Assembly: GCA_031761405.1 (NCBI GenBank)
Contig: JASEVX010000006.1
Coordinates: 32,110,117 to 32,174,116 of the forward strand
Length of the DNA: 64,000 bases
From: Serripes groenlandicus
Lineage: Eukaryota; Mollusca; Bivalvia; Cardiida; Cardiidae
Reading direction: 5' to 3'
Position numbers and translations under genes: made by a program
Notes under the pieces: model-generated
Told to the model about the DNA's origin: nothing
The model's input: only the letters and a program-made list of their open reading frames with translations
Databases searched by the model: none
Part shown: in pieces, positions 1-11,304 of the stretch
Position numbering within the stretch: the stretch's first letter is position 1
How the letters are laid out: each line of letters starts with the position of its first letter

Positions 1-127
1 CCAACCATTTACTAGTTAACATTATTTCTATATCCGACTCTAACTATAGTTTCCCAGTTTAAGGTGCCAATAATTTATCCACAGGACTCTAGTGGTATTC
101 GCATGATAACTCATGAATATTCTCTCT
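1..127. other. No gene seen
   Basis: AT-rich sequence with no open frame or recognised repeat. The missing CPBP 3' exon is not here. Confidence 0.5.
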
Positions 128-1428
128 TTAACCCTTACCCTCATACGACAAATCTGCATCCGTATTTTGTCAAAACATAGTAAAATAACTGAAAGGATAA
201 CCTATGACAAAACAAGAGCTTACGGAGGACAGCATGCTCGACTCGTTTGTGCTTGCCAATAAAACGTAAAAAGATTTTTGTAAGTGTTTAAGCTATATCT
301 CAAATTGTTTTGAAAAAAATTGATTTGGTATGAATAACTTAACCAAATTATTAATCGACAGAGTTATGTACCCTTGTCTGTTGATGGAGGTAATGATGAT
401 AAATAAGTATTGTATAAGTGTATAAGCTAAATCACTAATGGTTTTGAAAAAAAGTGGGGTGGTATGAAAAACTTAACCAAAATTCCAAGGCCATAATTCT
501 TACAAAAACATTGGCAGAGTTATGTACTATTGTCTGTTGCTGGGGTAATGATGGTGAAAAAGTGTTGTAAGTTTCAAAGCAATATCTGTATTGGTTTTGA
601 AAAAAAGTAAATTGGTACAAAAAACTTAACCAAAAGTCTGAGTCGAAAAAGGGCCATAATTCTTACAAAAATCTTGACAGAGTTATGTACTCTTGTCTGT
701 TGATGGAGTGTATGATGGTGAACAAGTGTTGTAAGTTTCGAAGCCATATCTGTAATGGTTTTGAAAATAAGTAAATTGGTACAAAAAACTTAACCAAAGT
801 CCTAAGTCGAAAAAGGGCCATAATTCTTACGAAAATCTTGACAGAGCTAAGGACTTTTGTTTGTTGATAGAGGTAATGATTGTGAATTAGTGTTGTAAGT
901 TTCAAAGCAATATCTGTAATGGTTTTGAAAAAAAGTAAATTGGTACAAAAAACTTAACCAAAATTCTAACTAAAAAAAGGGCAATAATTCATACAAAAAC
1001 CTTTACAGAGTTATGACCTCTTGTCTGTTGATGGAGGTAATGATGGTGAAAAAGTGTTGTAAGTTTCAAAGCAATATCTGTATTGGCTTTGAAAGAAAGT
1101 AAATTAACTTAACCAAAATTCTAAGTCGAAGAAGGGCAATAATTCATACAAAAACCTTGAAGTGATGTAAGTTTCGAATCCATATCTGTAATTGTTTTGA
1201 AAAAAAAAGTGAATAGGTACAAAAAACTTAACCACATTTCTAAGTAAAAAAGGGGCCATAATTCTTACAAAAACCTCGACAGAGTTATGTACTCTTGTCT
1301 GTTGATGGAGGTAATGATGGTGAATACGTGTTGTAAGTTTCAAAGCAATATCTGTAATGGTTTTTTGGTACAAAAACCTTAACCAAGGTATGTTTTCAAA
1401 GTCGTCTGCTGCAGATTTGCGTATGAGC
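128..1428. mobile_element. MITE-A copy split by a tandem-repeat element
   Basis: A MITE-A left arm begins at TTAA 128-131 (acccttaccctcatacgac) and runs to about 211. The matching right arm (gttttcaaagtcgtctgctg) is at 1393-1428. Between them lies an element starting aacaagagc at about 210, with seven or so imperfect units of about 165 bp (gttgtaagtttc... gggccataattcttac). The order suggests insertion of the second element into MITE-A. Confidence 0.6.
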
Positions 1429-1467
1429 TGTTTAAAAACTGTGCGGTTTGTACAAGAAATGCCTTAC

Positions 1468-1617
1468 CCAGATTTGACGGCGAGCCAACCATGCGGGAAC
1501 GCTGACATGACGCACGAGAGAAACTGGACTGTGATGGTGGTGTACGGCCTGTTGATGTTCAGCTTCTTGGATAAAAGGACCATTATCGGTACGTGGTACA
1601 ATCCCCAGACAATGCCA
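1468..1617 (-). CDS. CPBP gene, WGLYH exon
   Basis: Acceptor gtcttttag precedes 1617 and donor gtaagg follows 1468. It has 49 full codons with split codons at both ends, starting GIVWGLYHVPIMVLL. The donor shows that at least one more exon follows, but leftward to base 1 there is only repeat DNA. Confidence 0.85.
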
Positions 1618-4600
1618 CTAAAAGACAAACAACATTTTGTGTATCGATCCTTTGCCTGTTAGAAAGGACACTAAGAAGCATGCGTCAAGTCAGACCTGAC
1701 CAGGCTCGGTACTGTTGGCTGCTCAATTCATTATTGTTTCCTTCATCTTCCTAGAACTGCCTTTGGACTCGTTTTCATGTCTCAGGAAATCCGAACCTCT
1801 AAGGTCTTGAAATAAGCTCTTCCAACATACAACAGATCTACAGCAGACGACTTCGAAAATATCTAGGTAAAAATGTGGAAACACTCTATAAAATGTGTTA
1901 ATGTTATTAAATGGAGTTTAAAACATTGTCGCAAAAAGAGAAATTGCTCATTATGAGTTATTTCTACTTTTGCCACAAAGCGTTCAAATGTCGTGTGCTG
2001 TAGATGTATCAGAATACGTCTGCGAGTGGGAAATGGTTAATTGAGATAACTATTCAAATTAAATGTTAGTAAAGTAGGGTTTAGCCATAACCGTCCTCCC
2101 GATGTTTCCAGGGTTGACTATATATCGAACGATGAGCAGTATGCATGTATACCTAGGCTGACCTGGACCTTTGCTGATTGTCAAGTTCTGAATGACTTAA
2201 ATTAGGTATTCCTATTTTCTCCAAGTCGTTGACAAATATGTGGCAAGGTGATATCGTACCAGAAACAACATTTTTTTTTAATTTTTTGTCGACACTGATT
2301 TGTTTGAAATGTGTTTCACATCGCTTTCATTGATTGATTGGGGTTTAACGCCGTTTTTAACAATTTCTCAGTTATATCACGGCGGCCAGTTCACCTACTC
2401 ATGCATTTCCTGGTTTTCTCACGCCAGTACTCCACACAACAATCTTCCCAAGCAACTGGCTGCTTTTCCACATAGACTTAGCCCATTGGTGGAAGACGAA
2501 TGACGCATGTCGCATTGACTTTTGTCAATCCTCGGAAAGAAAGTTGGCCGAGCCGGGATTCGAACTCACAACCCCTAGATTGACAGCCCGCGTCGCTACC
2601 GACTGAGCTAACGGGGCTCGGCTCACATCGCTTTCAACGATAGTTCAGTCATAGCACGGTGTGATACCAGCGCACTAGTCGTAATGCTATCTTCTAGAAT
2701 AAATAACTCGTCCCGCTATTTGATGATTTCACCAGGTAAAAGCAAGGTCTACAAATATGGTTTAATATCGTTCACACCGTCATTTATATTGCAGATCTAA
2801 CCTGCACAGATAATGCCAATTACTGCTTTCAATGGCAAGCTATCTTTCTGTGTTTCTTCTACAATTCAATCCATGAATTTGTTGATCGGTATTAATGTTA
2901 TTTAACATATATCGGAGGACAGTTTACTTTTTCCACGATGTTTTCAAACTAAATTGTCTGCTGAAAATGAATCTAAAGTCATCTATATCTGGAAAAGGTA
3001 ACATTCAAAATGAAGATCTTTGTAATACTAGTATACGTTTTGGAAAGAAAATCAAAGTCAATTTGATTGGAATTTAAACACATTCTAATTGTCCCATATG
3101 TCACTCGTATACACATAATTAATTGTATATATGTGTTATAGGCTGGTGACCTCTATACTTGAATAGATACTTGATCATTATCACATGACAATGTTTGTAT
3201 CCGATCTAATATACCCATTACGTATTTCTTAATATATAACGTGTGTACTATAACATGACCGAATCACTTTGTTGTATTCATCCGCGAATGTTTACAAAAT
3301 GATTGAGAACGTGTATCGGGTAAACACAAACATCACGATAGATGGACGAGGTAAATGGACAAGTATCGGTCATAACAATATGTGTGTTTGTGTTTAGTTA
3401 ACAGTTTATTAAGTATTACATGTTGGGACAATTTTCTGACCGCCAAAGTCTCGCTTAATAACAATTTTCTTGAACTCGTCTAATGAAACTTTATTTAAAA
3501 TGATAACTCATATCAGATGCTATATCTATTAAATATATGCATTTGTCTAATAACGAATACCTGATGAGAAGTGCGTATTCGGGTCTGTATTTGTCCATCA
3601 AACACGGCAGGAGGTAACATCTCCATCCTAGTTCCTCGCCGCCCGCCCTCAGAAACCCGTGTATCCAGGCGGCATTGTGGCCATGAATACTAGACTTTCC
3701 AAACGTCACTGTTAAAAGAATAGCTGAACGTGAGAAGAGTTTCTTCTCTATCTTGTAGTTTATGGTAAAAAGAAGAAATATGAATTGATGTAGTATAAGT
3801 CGTTACTTAATAATATGGTATATTAAGACACATCTTAATTAAAGCCAGATGCATTTTTTCAACAGTAACTGCGTAATTACCGAGATTTTCACACATGACA
3901 TTTCCCTTTTTGAGTAGCCAATAAGAATTGGTGAACGTTGAAAACCTTTCGACCGCATAAGTCCAATTGAATTGCTTTGCAATTGAACCCGACTAAACAA
4001 ATATATATTTTGCTTGATTGAAGGTGTTTTATGTCGCTTCCAACATTATTTCAGCTATATCACATTGTTTCCTTGGTAAAATTACCAGTGATGTTAGTGA
4101 ATTATAATCACTATAATCAGATCATCAGTCTGAATAATTTTCCCCAAAAAAACACCTTAAAGCCATAGAGTGAAGCCACGCTTACCATTTGTTTAGCCTT
4201 TGGTAAGACCCGACAAGGGATCTTGCTTTTGAGGCGGGCGCTGTAACCAAGTGTCCGTTCATGGGAAAGTAACCTTAGTGTAATTTTGGCAAGGGCAGAT
4301 GAGATGCATGGGCGACCAGTTTAGACAGAGATCAACCAGCGCATCCGTGCCGTTCTAAACTGTTCGCCAATGAGTCATAGAATGTCTCCAGAAACGTCTG
4401 TAAAACAGTATCCATCTGGATCCTTTAGCGTGGTTGCGCACGCAGGTCTTTCTCCACGCATGTTACAAGTATGTTATGGTATGTTTTCTTGGAGCCTCGT
4501 CCGAAATAGCTTATACACAGTTTATAGGCCAAACTTGACCATTATGTCTTGACCTTTAAGAGGTTAAATACTTTTCATATAACATGTGTCCAAAATGGCA

Positions 4601-6238
4601 GTCAAATAATCCACACAGTCAACGCAATACAATAAGCATTATATCGACTTAAATATTAGCCGTTCCAAGAGAAAACCAACATTGTGGAATATGCGTAAAG
4701 TATCGACCCGGATCAGCCTAAGCATGCCACACAGGCTAACCAGGACAGATATGTTTCGCCTCCTGTGGATTTTCTGTTTCAGCAATTATAATTATTTACC
4801 TCTACCTGAGTCGGAATGTATCGGCCCGGAGTAGCCTGCGCGGACTAGGCACGCTGATCTGGATCATAATGTTGGTTTTCTCGTGGAACGGCTCATTTAT
4901 TTGGAGAGGTCAATACCCCTAAGGTCTAGTAGGGCTTAAACGCGTATATTTAGTAAGATATAGTTTGAACTGAGCCATCGACATGTTCAATAATCCATAC
5001 AGTATTAAAGACATTACACAAGTCAAGTTGGACTTAACTCTATCACACTAACAACAAATCTGCAGCAGACGACCTTGACAACGTTTAGACTTATAAATGT
5101 AAAAATCTCTATAAATGAAAATATAATTATTAAATAAAGTTGAAAACATTGTGGCAAAGTGGGAAATTGATCATTATGTTTAAGATGTGTCAGAAAGCAT
5201 CTGCAAATGGGAACATGTTAACATGGAGTATACGTAGTAACGTATATTTTAAATTGAGCCATCGTTATGTGTTTTACCTGTTTTTGCCCATCCAAGTGAT
5301 AACGCCACAAATGCACAGGCTTCCACTATAGAGTACACCAACAGAATAGCCACAGCGCTGTAAATCACCACATTCAGGGGCTGAAAGGCAGAGAGAAGTA
5401 AAAACTCGTATTGAACCCTTGGCATTGTATGTAAATTGTTGTGTGTTTGATTCGTTTTTTACGTCGCTTTCCCAGTACAAAGCAGTAACTCAGAGCTCTA
5501 GATAAGGGGCGTTTCTAAAACCCTTATTTGACATTCAAACCCTATGTTGTTGGTACTCAAAAGAATCGTCTCAGTGAGACGATTCTTTTAAGTACACACA
5601 ACATAGGATTTGGTTAAGTAATAAGAGGAATATTGTGGGGAAAAGACCTGTTCACTCCTTCTTATCGTTATCAAGTTTGTCCTGATACTATCCCATCAGT
5701 CATAATGCATTCCCCGTAACCATGAGAGGTAAGGAGCGAATTTATTACTTGTAATTGCCTTATTAATCTTGATCTTTAGTACAAGTTTCTATGTTATCAT
5801 TCAGTTGTTTTTCTATAGTATCAAATTATCTAAACCGAGGGGCGTTGATTAAGAATTGTCAAAAGCTCATCCCGGTTACTATTGTCCGCAAAATGTTATT
5901 TAAAGTTGCATTTGAGTTAACTCCTTTAAACTATAGCCATTTGACTATCTATATTCAAAGGGTATGTTGCAAATACTTCAAAGTGGGGAAAAGGTTAAAC
6001 AAAATAACTTACCTGTTGAACTCCACTTGCACTCACGAAGAATTGTAGTAAAGAATCATCCCACAAAGTAAAGACCAAGGCAAAAAATCCAGGCAAGAAC
6101 ATAGCATAAGCCAGGAAAGTGAAATCCTTGTCCCTAAGAATGTAGACCCAGATTGCCGTTACAAGAAGGACGGTCAATGCAAAGGAGGTACACATGTTTG
6201 TGGTATTTATTTTACGGCTTCCCTCAGTAGTGCATGGC
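1468..6238 (-). CDS. CPBP/ABI-family intramembrane protease, 4 exons visible, 3' end not found
   Basis: Exons on the minus strand: 6238-6013, 5380-5278, 3708-3561 and 1617-1468. Phases agree at each junction (75 codons ending VQQ, then PLNVVIY; ACA-G joined to TG; AG joined to T). Exon 1 holds two hydrophobic segments (about residues 20-37 and 43-62 of the visible chain) and exon 2 one more. Exon 3 carries GGEELGWRCYLLPCL, which fits the EExxxR glutamate/arginine motif of CPBP (CAAX protease and bacteriocin-processing) proteins. Exon 4 begins SGIVWGLYHVP, the usual family WGxxH motif with the histidine, and later has FPHGWLAVKSG. The family comprises multi-spanning membrane proteins, many of them proteases; eukaryotic RCE1 is a distant relative, but GEELGWR looks closer to the bacterial type. 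The first in-frame Met is at 6195, and an acceptor-like site at 6239 leaves room for an upstream exon. No exon follows 1468 inside the window. The substrate is unknown. Confidence 0.85.
1815..2041. mobile_element. MITE-A, degenerate copy
   Basis: Left arm ctcttccaacatacaacaga and ctacagcagacgac; hairpin centre gaaattgctcattatgag; right arm tgcgagtgggaaatggttaa. It lies downstream of the last visible CPBP exon in genome order, inside its intron. Confidence 0.55.
2328..2620 (-). mobile_element. tRNA-derived SINE
   Basis: On the minus strand the head reads TTAGCTCAGTCGGTAG (A box) and GAGTTCGAATCCCGG (B box), tRNA promoter signals. The tail is the conserved gtgatataactgagaaattg and ends in (atca) repeats. 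The tRNA fold is imperfect, so it is not called a tRNA gene. Confidence 0.75.
3178..3515 (+). repeat. Duplicated segment, copy 1
   Basis: About 330 bp, from tcacatgacaatgtttgtat to gataactcatatcagat, recurs at 18420-18808 with scattered differences. It ends about 45 bp before the CPBP catalytic exon. Confidence 0.7.
3561..3708 (-). CDS. CPBP gene, catalytic EExxxR exon
   Basis: Acceptor ttttaacag precedes 3708 and donor gtattc follows 3561. It has 48 full codons with split codons at both ends. It encodes GGEELGWRCYLLPCL, the clearest family motif. The flank just left of this exon (3178-3515) is a repeated segment also found near 18.4 kb. Confidence 0.88.
4190..4470. repeat. Dispersed repeat (cgccaatgagtcatag family)
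   Basis: Its cgccaatgagtcatagaatg and ctggatcctttagcgtgg segments are recognisable at 9990-10100 and 59470-59610. No coding potential seen. Confidence 0.5.
4658..4893. mobile_element. MITE-C, inverted-repeat element
   Basis: Ends agccgttccaagagaaaacc and ggttttctcgtggaacggct are inverted copies. Internal gtatcgacccggatcagcct recurs in the copies at 10815 and 11305. Confidence 0.65.
5044..5216. mobile_element. MITE-A, degenerate fragment
   Basis: Contains aacaaatctgcagcagacga, a tgtggcaaagtgggaaattg segment and a decayed right end (catctgcaaatgggaacat). Confidence 0.5.
5278..5380 (-). CDS. CPBP gene, second visible exon (membrane segment)
   Basis: Acceptor ctttcag precedes 5380 and donor gtaaaac follows 5278. 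It has 34 codons plus one base. It encodes a long hydrophobic stretch including AVAILLVYSIVEACAFVALS and ends GWAKT. Confidence 0.82.
5492..5675. mobile_element. MITE-B, hairpin element
   Basis: Begins cagagctctagataagg. The core, at 5551-5595, is ggtactcaaaagaatcgtct followed by its inverse (agacgattctttt). It lies in the first visible CPBP intron's neighbourhood, between exons 6013 and 5380. Confidence 0.75.
6013..6238 (-). CDS. CPBP gene, first visible exon (two membrane segments)
   Basis: Acceptor tttctttgcag precedes 6238 and donor gtaagtt follows 6013 (minus sense). Length is 226 bases: one base completing a codon plus 75 codons, ending VSASGVQQ. The first Met is at 6195; residues upstream of it (PCTTEGSRK...) stay open to the acceptor, so translation could start in an earlier exon that I could not find between 6.3 and 12 kb. 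Confidence 0.8.
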
Positions 6239-6587
6239 CTGCAAAGAAACACATGAATTTGACAAATCGGTGGCTTAAATCAAAAGACACAGACGTACCA
6301 TGTTACATCTATTGGTCATAACAGTTTAAAATAAACTAAACTAAATAAGTCATAGATACATTCACAAGGCTGTGTGCTCAGTTCACAGGTTGAATTTTCG
6401 AACTAGAAGGCCATGAGACACTGGTGTCGAGTTTTATCGAAGGTCGTACAATTATCATTAATCTGTTGTGCGATTTTCAGGGTGATTTGTTAAACGTCGC
6501 CTGTTATTTTTTTTAAATAGTACGATTATTGTACGATCGACACGAAGTGTACTTACTTAAATTGTATGGCCGCCTTGAACCTGTCGT

Positions 6588-7090
6588 CGACCGATCACGA
6601 GAAAGAAAAGAGACATAGGGATTATCGACCAATTACGAGAAGGAAATGAGACATAGGGAGTATCGACCGATCACGAGAAGGAAATGAGACATAGGGACTA
6701 TCGACCGATCACGAGAAAGAAATGAGACATAGGGAGTATCGACCGATCACGAGAAGGAAATGAGACATAGGGAGTATCGACCGGTCACGAGAAAGAAATG
6801 AGACATAGGGAGTATCGACCGATCACGAGAAAGAAATGAGACATAGGGAGTATCAACCGATCACGAGAAAGAAATGAGACATAGGGATTATCGACCGGTC
6901 ACGAGAAAAAAATGAGACATAGGGATTATCAACCAATCACGAGAAAGAAATGAGACATAGGGAGTATCGACCGATCACGAAAAAGAAATGAGACATAGGG
7001 ATTATCGACTGGTCACGAGAAAGAAATGAGACATAGGGATTATCGACTGGTCACGAGAAAGAAATGAGACATAGGGATTATCGACCGGTC
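6588..7090. repeat. Minisatellite, 38 bp x about 13
   Basis: Unit tatcgaccgatcacgagaag then gaaatgagacatagggag. Thirteen 'gagacataggg' marks were counted. Units differ at a few positions (gg/aa, cgatc/cggtc). Confidence 0.92.
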
Positions 7091-7207
7091 GCAAGTGTTG
7101 TCGTGCGATAATCGAAGGTCGATGATATTACGCTGCGATTTTAAAACCGTACGACCTTTGTTCAAACCATCCCGGGATCACAAACCTGAGTATGTCGAGG
7201 GCTTGGC

Positions 7208-7416
7208 GTGAAACGGTTGTAACTAAAATTTGTATTTTTTTACCAAGGTTAATCACCTTGCCATGATGTCTTTATAAAGCATTAAATCATTTGTCTTGGT
7301 AAACAATGTAAATTTAGGTGCCATTGCTCGAAATTTGCATTGTTTACAAAGGGGTCAAAATTGCCCATAAACCAGGGTTTTCAAAATAGGTTTTTAGTTA
7401 CAACCATTTCACGAAA
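7208..7416. mobile_element. MITE-D, 22-bp inverted ends
   Basis: Left gtgaaacggttgtaactaaa and right tttttagttacaaccatttc are inverted copies about 200 bp apart. No coding sequence inside. Confidence 0.6.
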
Positions 7417-8353
7417 AGACCTCGATGTGCTCCTTAAGACAATAGCAATCTTTACATGACATGACTTATTTCTATCATTGCAATATAACCTTTTCCAATA
7501 CGCCATATCTGCATACAAGTGAAACCAGCATACCCTACGGGCCATGCTTTCTTTTGAACAATCAAACAAACTTTCTAAAAATTCCACAAGGGAACATTCC
7601 TTTGATATATTTTTAAATTCGGATCACAATATACATATGATGGTAATACCGCGAACCCCTGATATGACTGCCATGTATTTTTCTACCAACAATTGTTGTA
7701 AACGTTTGAAACCACCCCTGCATCGCCAATCTGATTATGTGCACCTTAAGCCAATACCAATATTTTCAGGACATTGACTTATTCCTATCGGTCAATGTAT
7801 GAACATTTCTGCCAAATTATTTTGAAATCAAACCTGCACTTAAGTCTTTCAGAGAAGAAGTAATCTGAATCATTCCTACCCTTTTCTGATTCCATCTTAC
7901 AGCCATGGTTTTATTTATACAATTCAAGACGGCCTCGATACATTTTGTAGAGGGTCATCTATGGAACACTTCTTACAAAATATGTTTACGTCGAACAATC
8001 AATTTCAAAAGGACAATAATTGATTTTGTTTTTCAACTTACATAAGTTAATGCCTCGTGTTGGCCAACCATTATGGTTTGAACGACTTTTGTACGTAGTC
8101 ACCTTAAGACTTGAAATCGTACCTTTAGTTTCATTTGTGTCATGTATGGCCCCTTTCCTGTACCGTAGTATCTACAGTCCTACATATAATGTAAAACATG
8201 TTTAAATAGGAGCAACAAAGGAACATTCCTGTCGAGATTGGTTGGAATGGGTATAAAAGGAGGTATATGTAATTGGTAACGACGATGGACACAGGGGGGA
8301 TCACAATACATAGTTCCCATCATTACACTAATTACCTCCCTTGCTGGTCATTT
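7417..8353. other. No gene seen
   Basis: Short open frames on both strands show no family motif, no splice-site support and no repeat match that I could see. Confidence 0.4.
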
Positions 8354-8628
8354 TGATTGATTGTTTGGAGTTTTAACGCCGCTTTCAACAATTTTTCAGT
8401 TATAGCACGGCGTTTCCTGGGTAAGTTACCAGTTCTACTGGACCATTTATCCTGACACCAGCCAGTCAGTCGTTAAACTAACACTGCAACCCTAATGGCC
8501 AATGAGGGCAGCCATTACTACCATTTTGTTTTAAGTCTTCGGTATGACCCGGCCGGGGATCGAACCTGCGACCACCCGCACCCGAGGCGGTTCATATAAA
8601 AATAGTCGCCTGGGCTAAACATGAGAAG
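8354..8628 (-). mobile_element. tRNA-derived SINE, second type
   Basis: Minus-strand B box GGTTCGATCCCCGG, then a body with gactggctggtgtcaggata, and a tail ending in gattg repeats. The same body is seen at 10530 and 31120 on the plus strand. Confidence 0.72.
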
Positions 8629-8757
8629 GTACATCAGCATTGAAAAACGTGGTTGGGATAAGTGGTGCAAACAGATGTAATATATATACAGTTAGACATA
8701 GACATATTTTATTTCTAGCATTTAGGCCAATTTACAACAATATAGCAACATTTAAAA

Positions 8758-9600
8758 AAGAGTAACATTCAAACGTGTACAGTCCTAAGAACATAATTCA
8801 CCGGCCCATAATACAACATACAACAATATAATACAATTCAACAAGAGTAATATTCAAACGTGTACATTCAGGGCCCATACTACAACATAATACAACATAC
8901 AACAGTGTAATACAATTCAACATGAGTAATATTCAAACGTATACATTCTGGGCCCATAATACAACAATATAATAGAACATACAACAATATAATACAATTC
9001 AACAAGATTAATATTCAAACGTGTACATTCAGGGCCCATACTACAACATAATACAACATATACAACAATATAATACAATTCAACAAGATTAATATTCAAA
9101 CGTGTACATTCAGGGCCCATAATACAACATAATACAACATACAACAATATAATACAATTCAACATGAGTAATATTCAAACGTGTACAGTCAGGGCCCATA
9201 ATACAACATACAACAATATAATACAATTCAACAAGAGTAATATTCAAACGTGTACAGTCAGGGCCCATAATACAACATACAACAACAATTCAACAAGAGT
9301 AATATTCAAACGTGTACAGTCAGGGCCCATAATACAACATACAACAATATAATACAATTCAACAAGAGTAATATTCAAACGTGTACAGTCAGGGCCCATA
9401 ATACAACATACAACAATATAATACAATCCAACAAGAGTAATATTCAAACGTGTACAGTCAGGGCCCATAATACAACATACAACAATATAATACAATTCAA
9501 CAAGAGTAATATTCAAACGTGTACAGTCAGGGCCCATAATACAACATACAACAATATAATACAATTCAACAAGAGTAATATTCAAACGTGTATAGTCAGT
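8758..9600. repeat. Tandem satellite, about 68-80 bp x 11-12
   Basis: Unit: aacaagagtaatattcaaac, gtgtacagtcagggcccat, aatacaacatacaacaatat. Right-hand units are almost identical and left-hand ones more diverged and longer. Apparent open frames across it (for example 9244-9585 minus) simply repeat the unit. Confidence 0.9.
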
Positions 9601-10529
9601 GAAAGAGATATATTCTTACCTTATATAGGGTTAAATTCACTTGCTTTTAAAAGGGGAACATTTACAATAAGCGTCCACTTGTAGCCTACTAGGTGAATGA
9701 AATAAAAGTCAACTGTTCAAAACATTAATCAGTTCATTCCAACTTCTATTAAAATGGTTGTCTTATGTAATCTGCAGCAGTATAACTTGTGTTCAACGTG
9801 AAGTTAATCTCTGCTTACTGTTCTAAGTTGTATGTATATTCAGTAGTAATGGTATTCAATCCATGTCAATGTGAATGTGTTATCTTGGCGCTTATCTGAT
9901 TAATGTTTACTTTTATAAAACCTCACTTGGAATGCCAAGATTTTGTTATTTAATTAGTTTAAGTAAACGTTATTTGAGCGGTGCAAAACCAACTGTAAGG
10001 TTTGTGCGACCTGTGTAGATCTAGATCAGCCAGCACAGTCTGATCTGTTTCTGAACTACTCGCCAATAAGTCATGGAAAGTTTTAACCGTTAGATTCTAC
10101 ATGAATACATTAGTGAACTAACTCTACTTATTATCATGTAAACAATGCAGAGTCACACACACACACGGCTGCCTCGCGACAATTAAGGTCACCGAATACG
10201 TTCACTGTCTCTTTAACAGTTAGTCCACTATGCGATAATGCACATCGAAGCTACCAAACCACCGCGAGGCGTGCTAAGCGTGGATTTGTTATAAACTGTG
10301 CTAATCGATATAGAGGTTCACTGACAACACTGGTATTGCGGGAGGCATTCAGTCTAAATTATGTTTGTTTACAGTAGCGAATCAACTACTCATATAGTCT
10401 GAAGTAACCTGCCCCTACCATTATTCTATAAGGTCAGGCATACGCCAATAATGGCGACACCATTGGAAAATTGTGGTAATCAAAATGCTATGGAGAAAAC
10501 CATTTTGCGGACCAACCGGTTATCCTAGA
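9601..10529. other. No gene seen
   Basis: Holds a short (ac)n run near 10145 and a copy of the dispersed repeat at 9990-10100 (cgccaataagtcatgg). Nothing else recognised. Confidence 0.4.
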
Positions 10530-10775
10530 TTGGCCTCGGTTGAGTAGTGGTAGAGCGTCAGCCTCAGGTGTGGGTTCGATTCCCAGCCGGGTCATAACAA
10601 AGACTTTAAAAATGGTAGTAATGGCTGCGCTGGGTTGTGGGGTTAGCAAAACGACAGACTGGCTGGTGTCAGGATAAATGGACTAGTACTACTGGTAACT
10701 TGCCCAGATAACGCCGTTTTATAACTGAAAAATCGTTGAAAGCTGCGTAAAACACCAAATATCAATCAATCATAG
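10530..10775 (+). mobile_element. tRNA-derived SINE
   Basis: A-box-like ttgagtagtggtagagcg, B box gggttcgattcccagc, body gactggctggtgtcaggata, tail ttataactgaaaaatcgttg and atcaatcaatca end. Confidence 0.8.
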
Positions 10776-10814
10776 ATTGTCTACCTCACCTGATATAACA
10801 CTATCTCACATATA

Positions 10815-11043
10815 TGAACCGTACCACGAGATAACCAACATTATGGACTCTGCGTAATGTATCGACCCAGAAAATTCGAATTCCGTCTCAGGGGGATAGA
10901 GGTATAGGGTTATGATTCCTGAAACAGAAAATCCACTTGAGACGAAAAGTGTCTGTGCAAGTTACCCAGCACGGCATGCTTAGGCTGATCCGGGTCGATA
11001 CTTTACAAAGATTTCACATTGTTGGTTTCTCGCGGGACGGCTG
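10815..11043. mobile_element. MITE-C copy
   Basis: Ends gaaccgtaccacgagataac and ggtttctcgcgggacgg. The internal sequence is in the opposite order to the 4658 copy. Confidence 0.6.
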
Positions 11044-11304
11044 ATATAGGGATCGGTACAGGTAAATGTGCCAATTCTGCCCGAGGGGTTTTGCGAGACT
11101 TCAGACGAGAGTGTCCATACTCAGTGTCTCAAACCGCTTTATTATCATTACGGCGGACCAGCTGGTTTAAGGACACTTAGTTTCGTCAACACCACACTTG
11201 TAACGAACACAACAACAAAATTAAACACAATTTACGTTCCTAGAATGCTTGTACTGCTCGGTAAATTCGGTAACATCCCATTTCGTCTACAGTTTTTTGT
11301 CCCA

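Noticed and set aside
2547..2620. tRNA gene on the minus strand
   Set aside because: A and B boxes are clear, but the anticodon stem does not pair well and a SINE body and tail follow directly. The other tRNA-like heads (8560, 10530, 40671, 48711, 55320, 55730) have the same problem.
7381..7587. Upstream exon of the CPBP gene
   Set aside because: No donor of the needed phase and no hydrophobic or family-like residues. A good donor near 8041 has a stop in the required phase.
9244..9585. 113-residue open frame
   Set aside because: It is the 68-bp satellite read through; residues repeat with the DNA unit.
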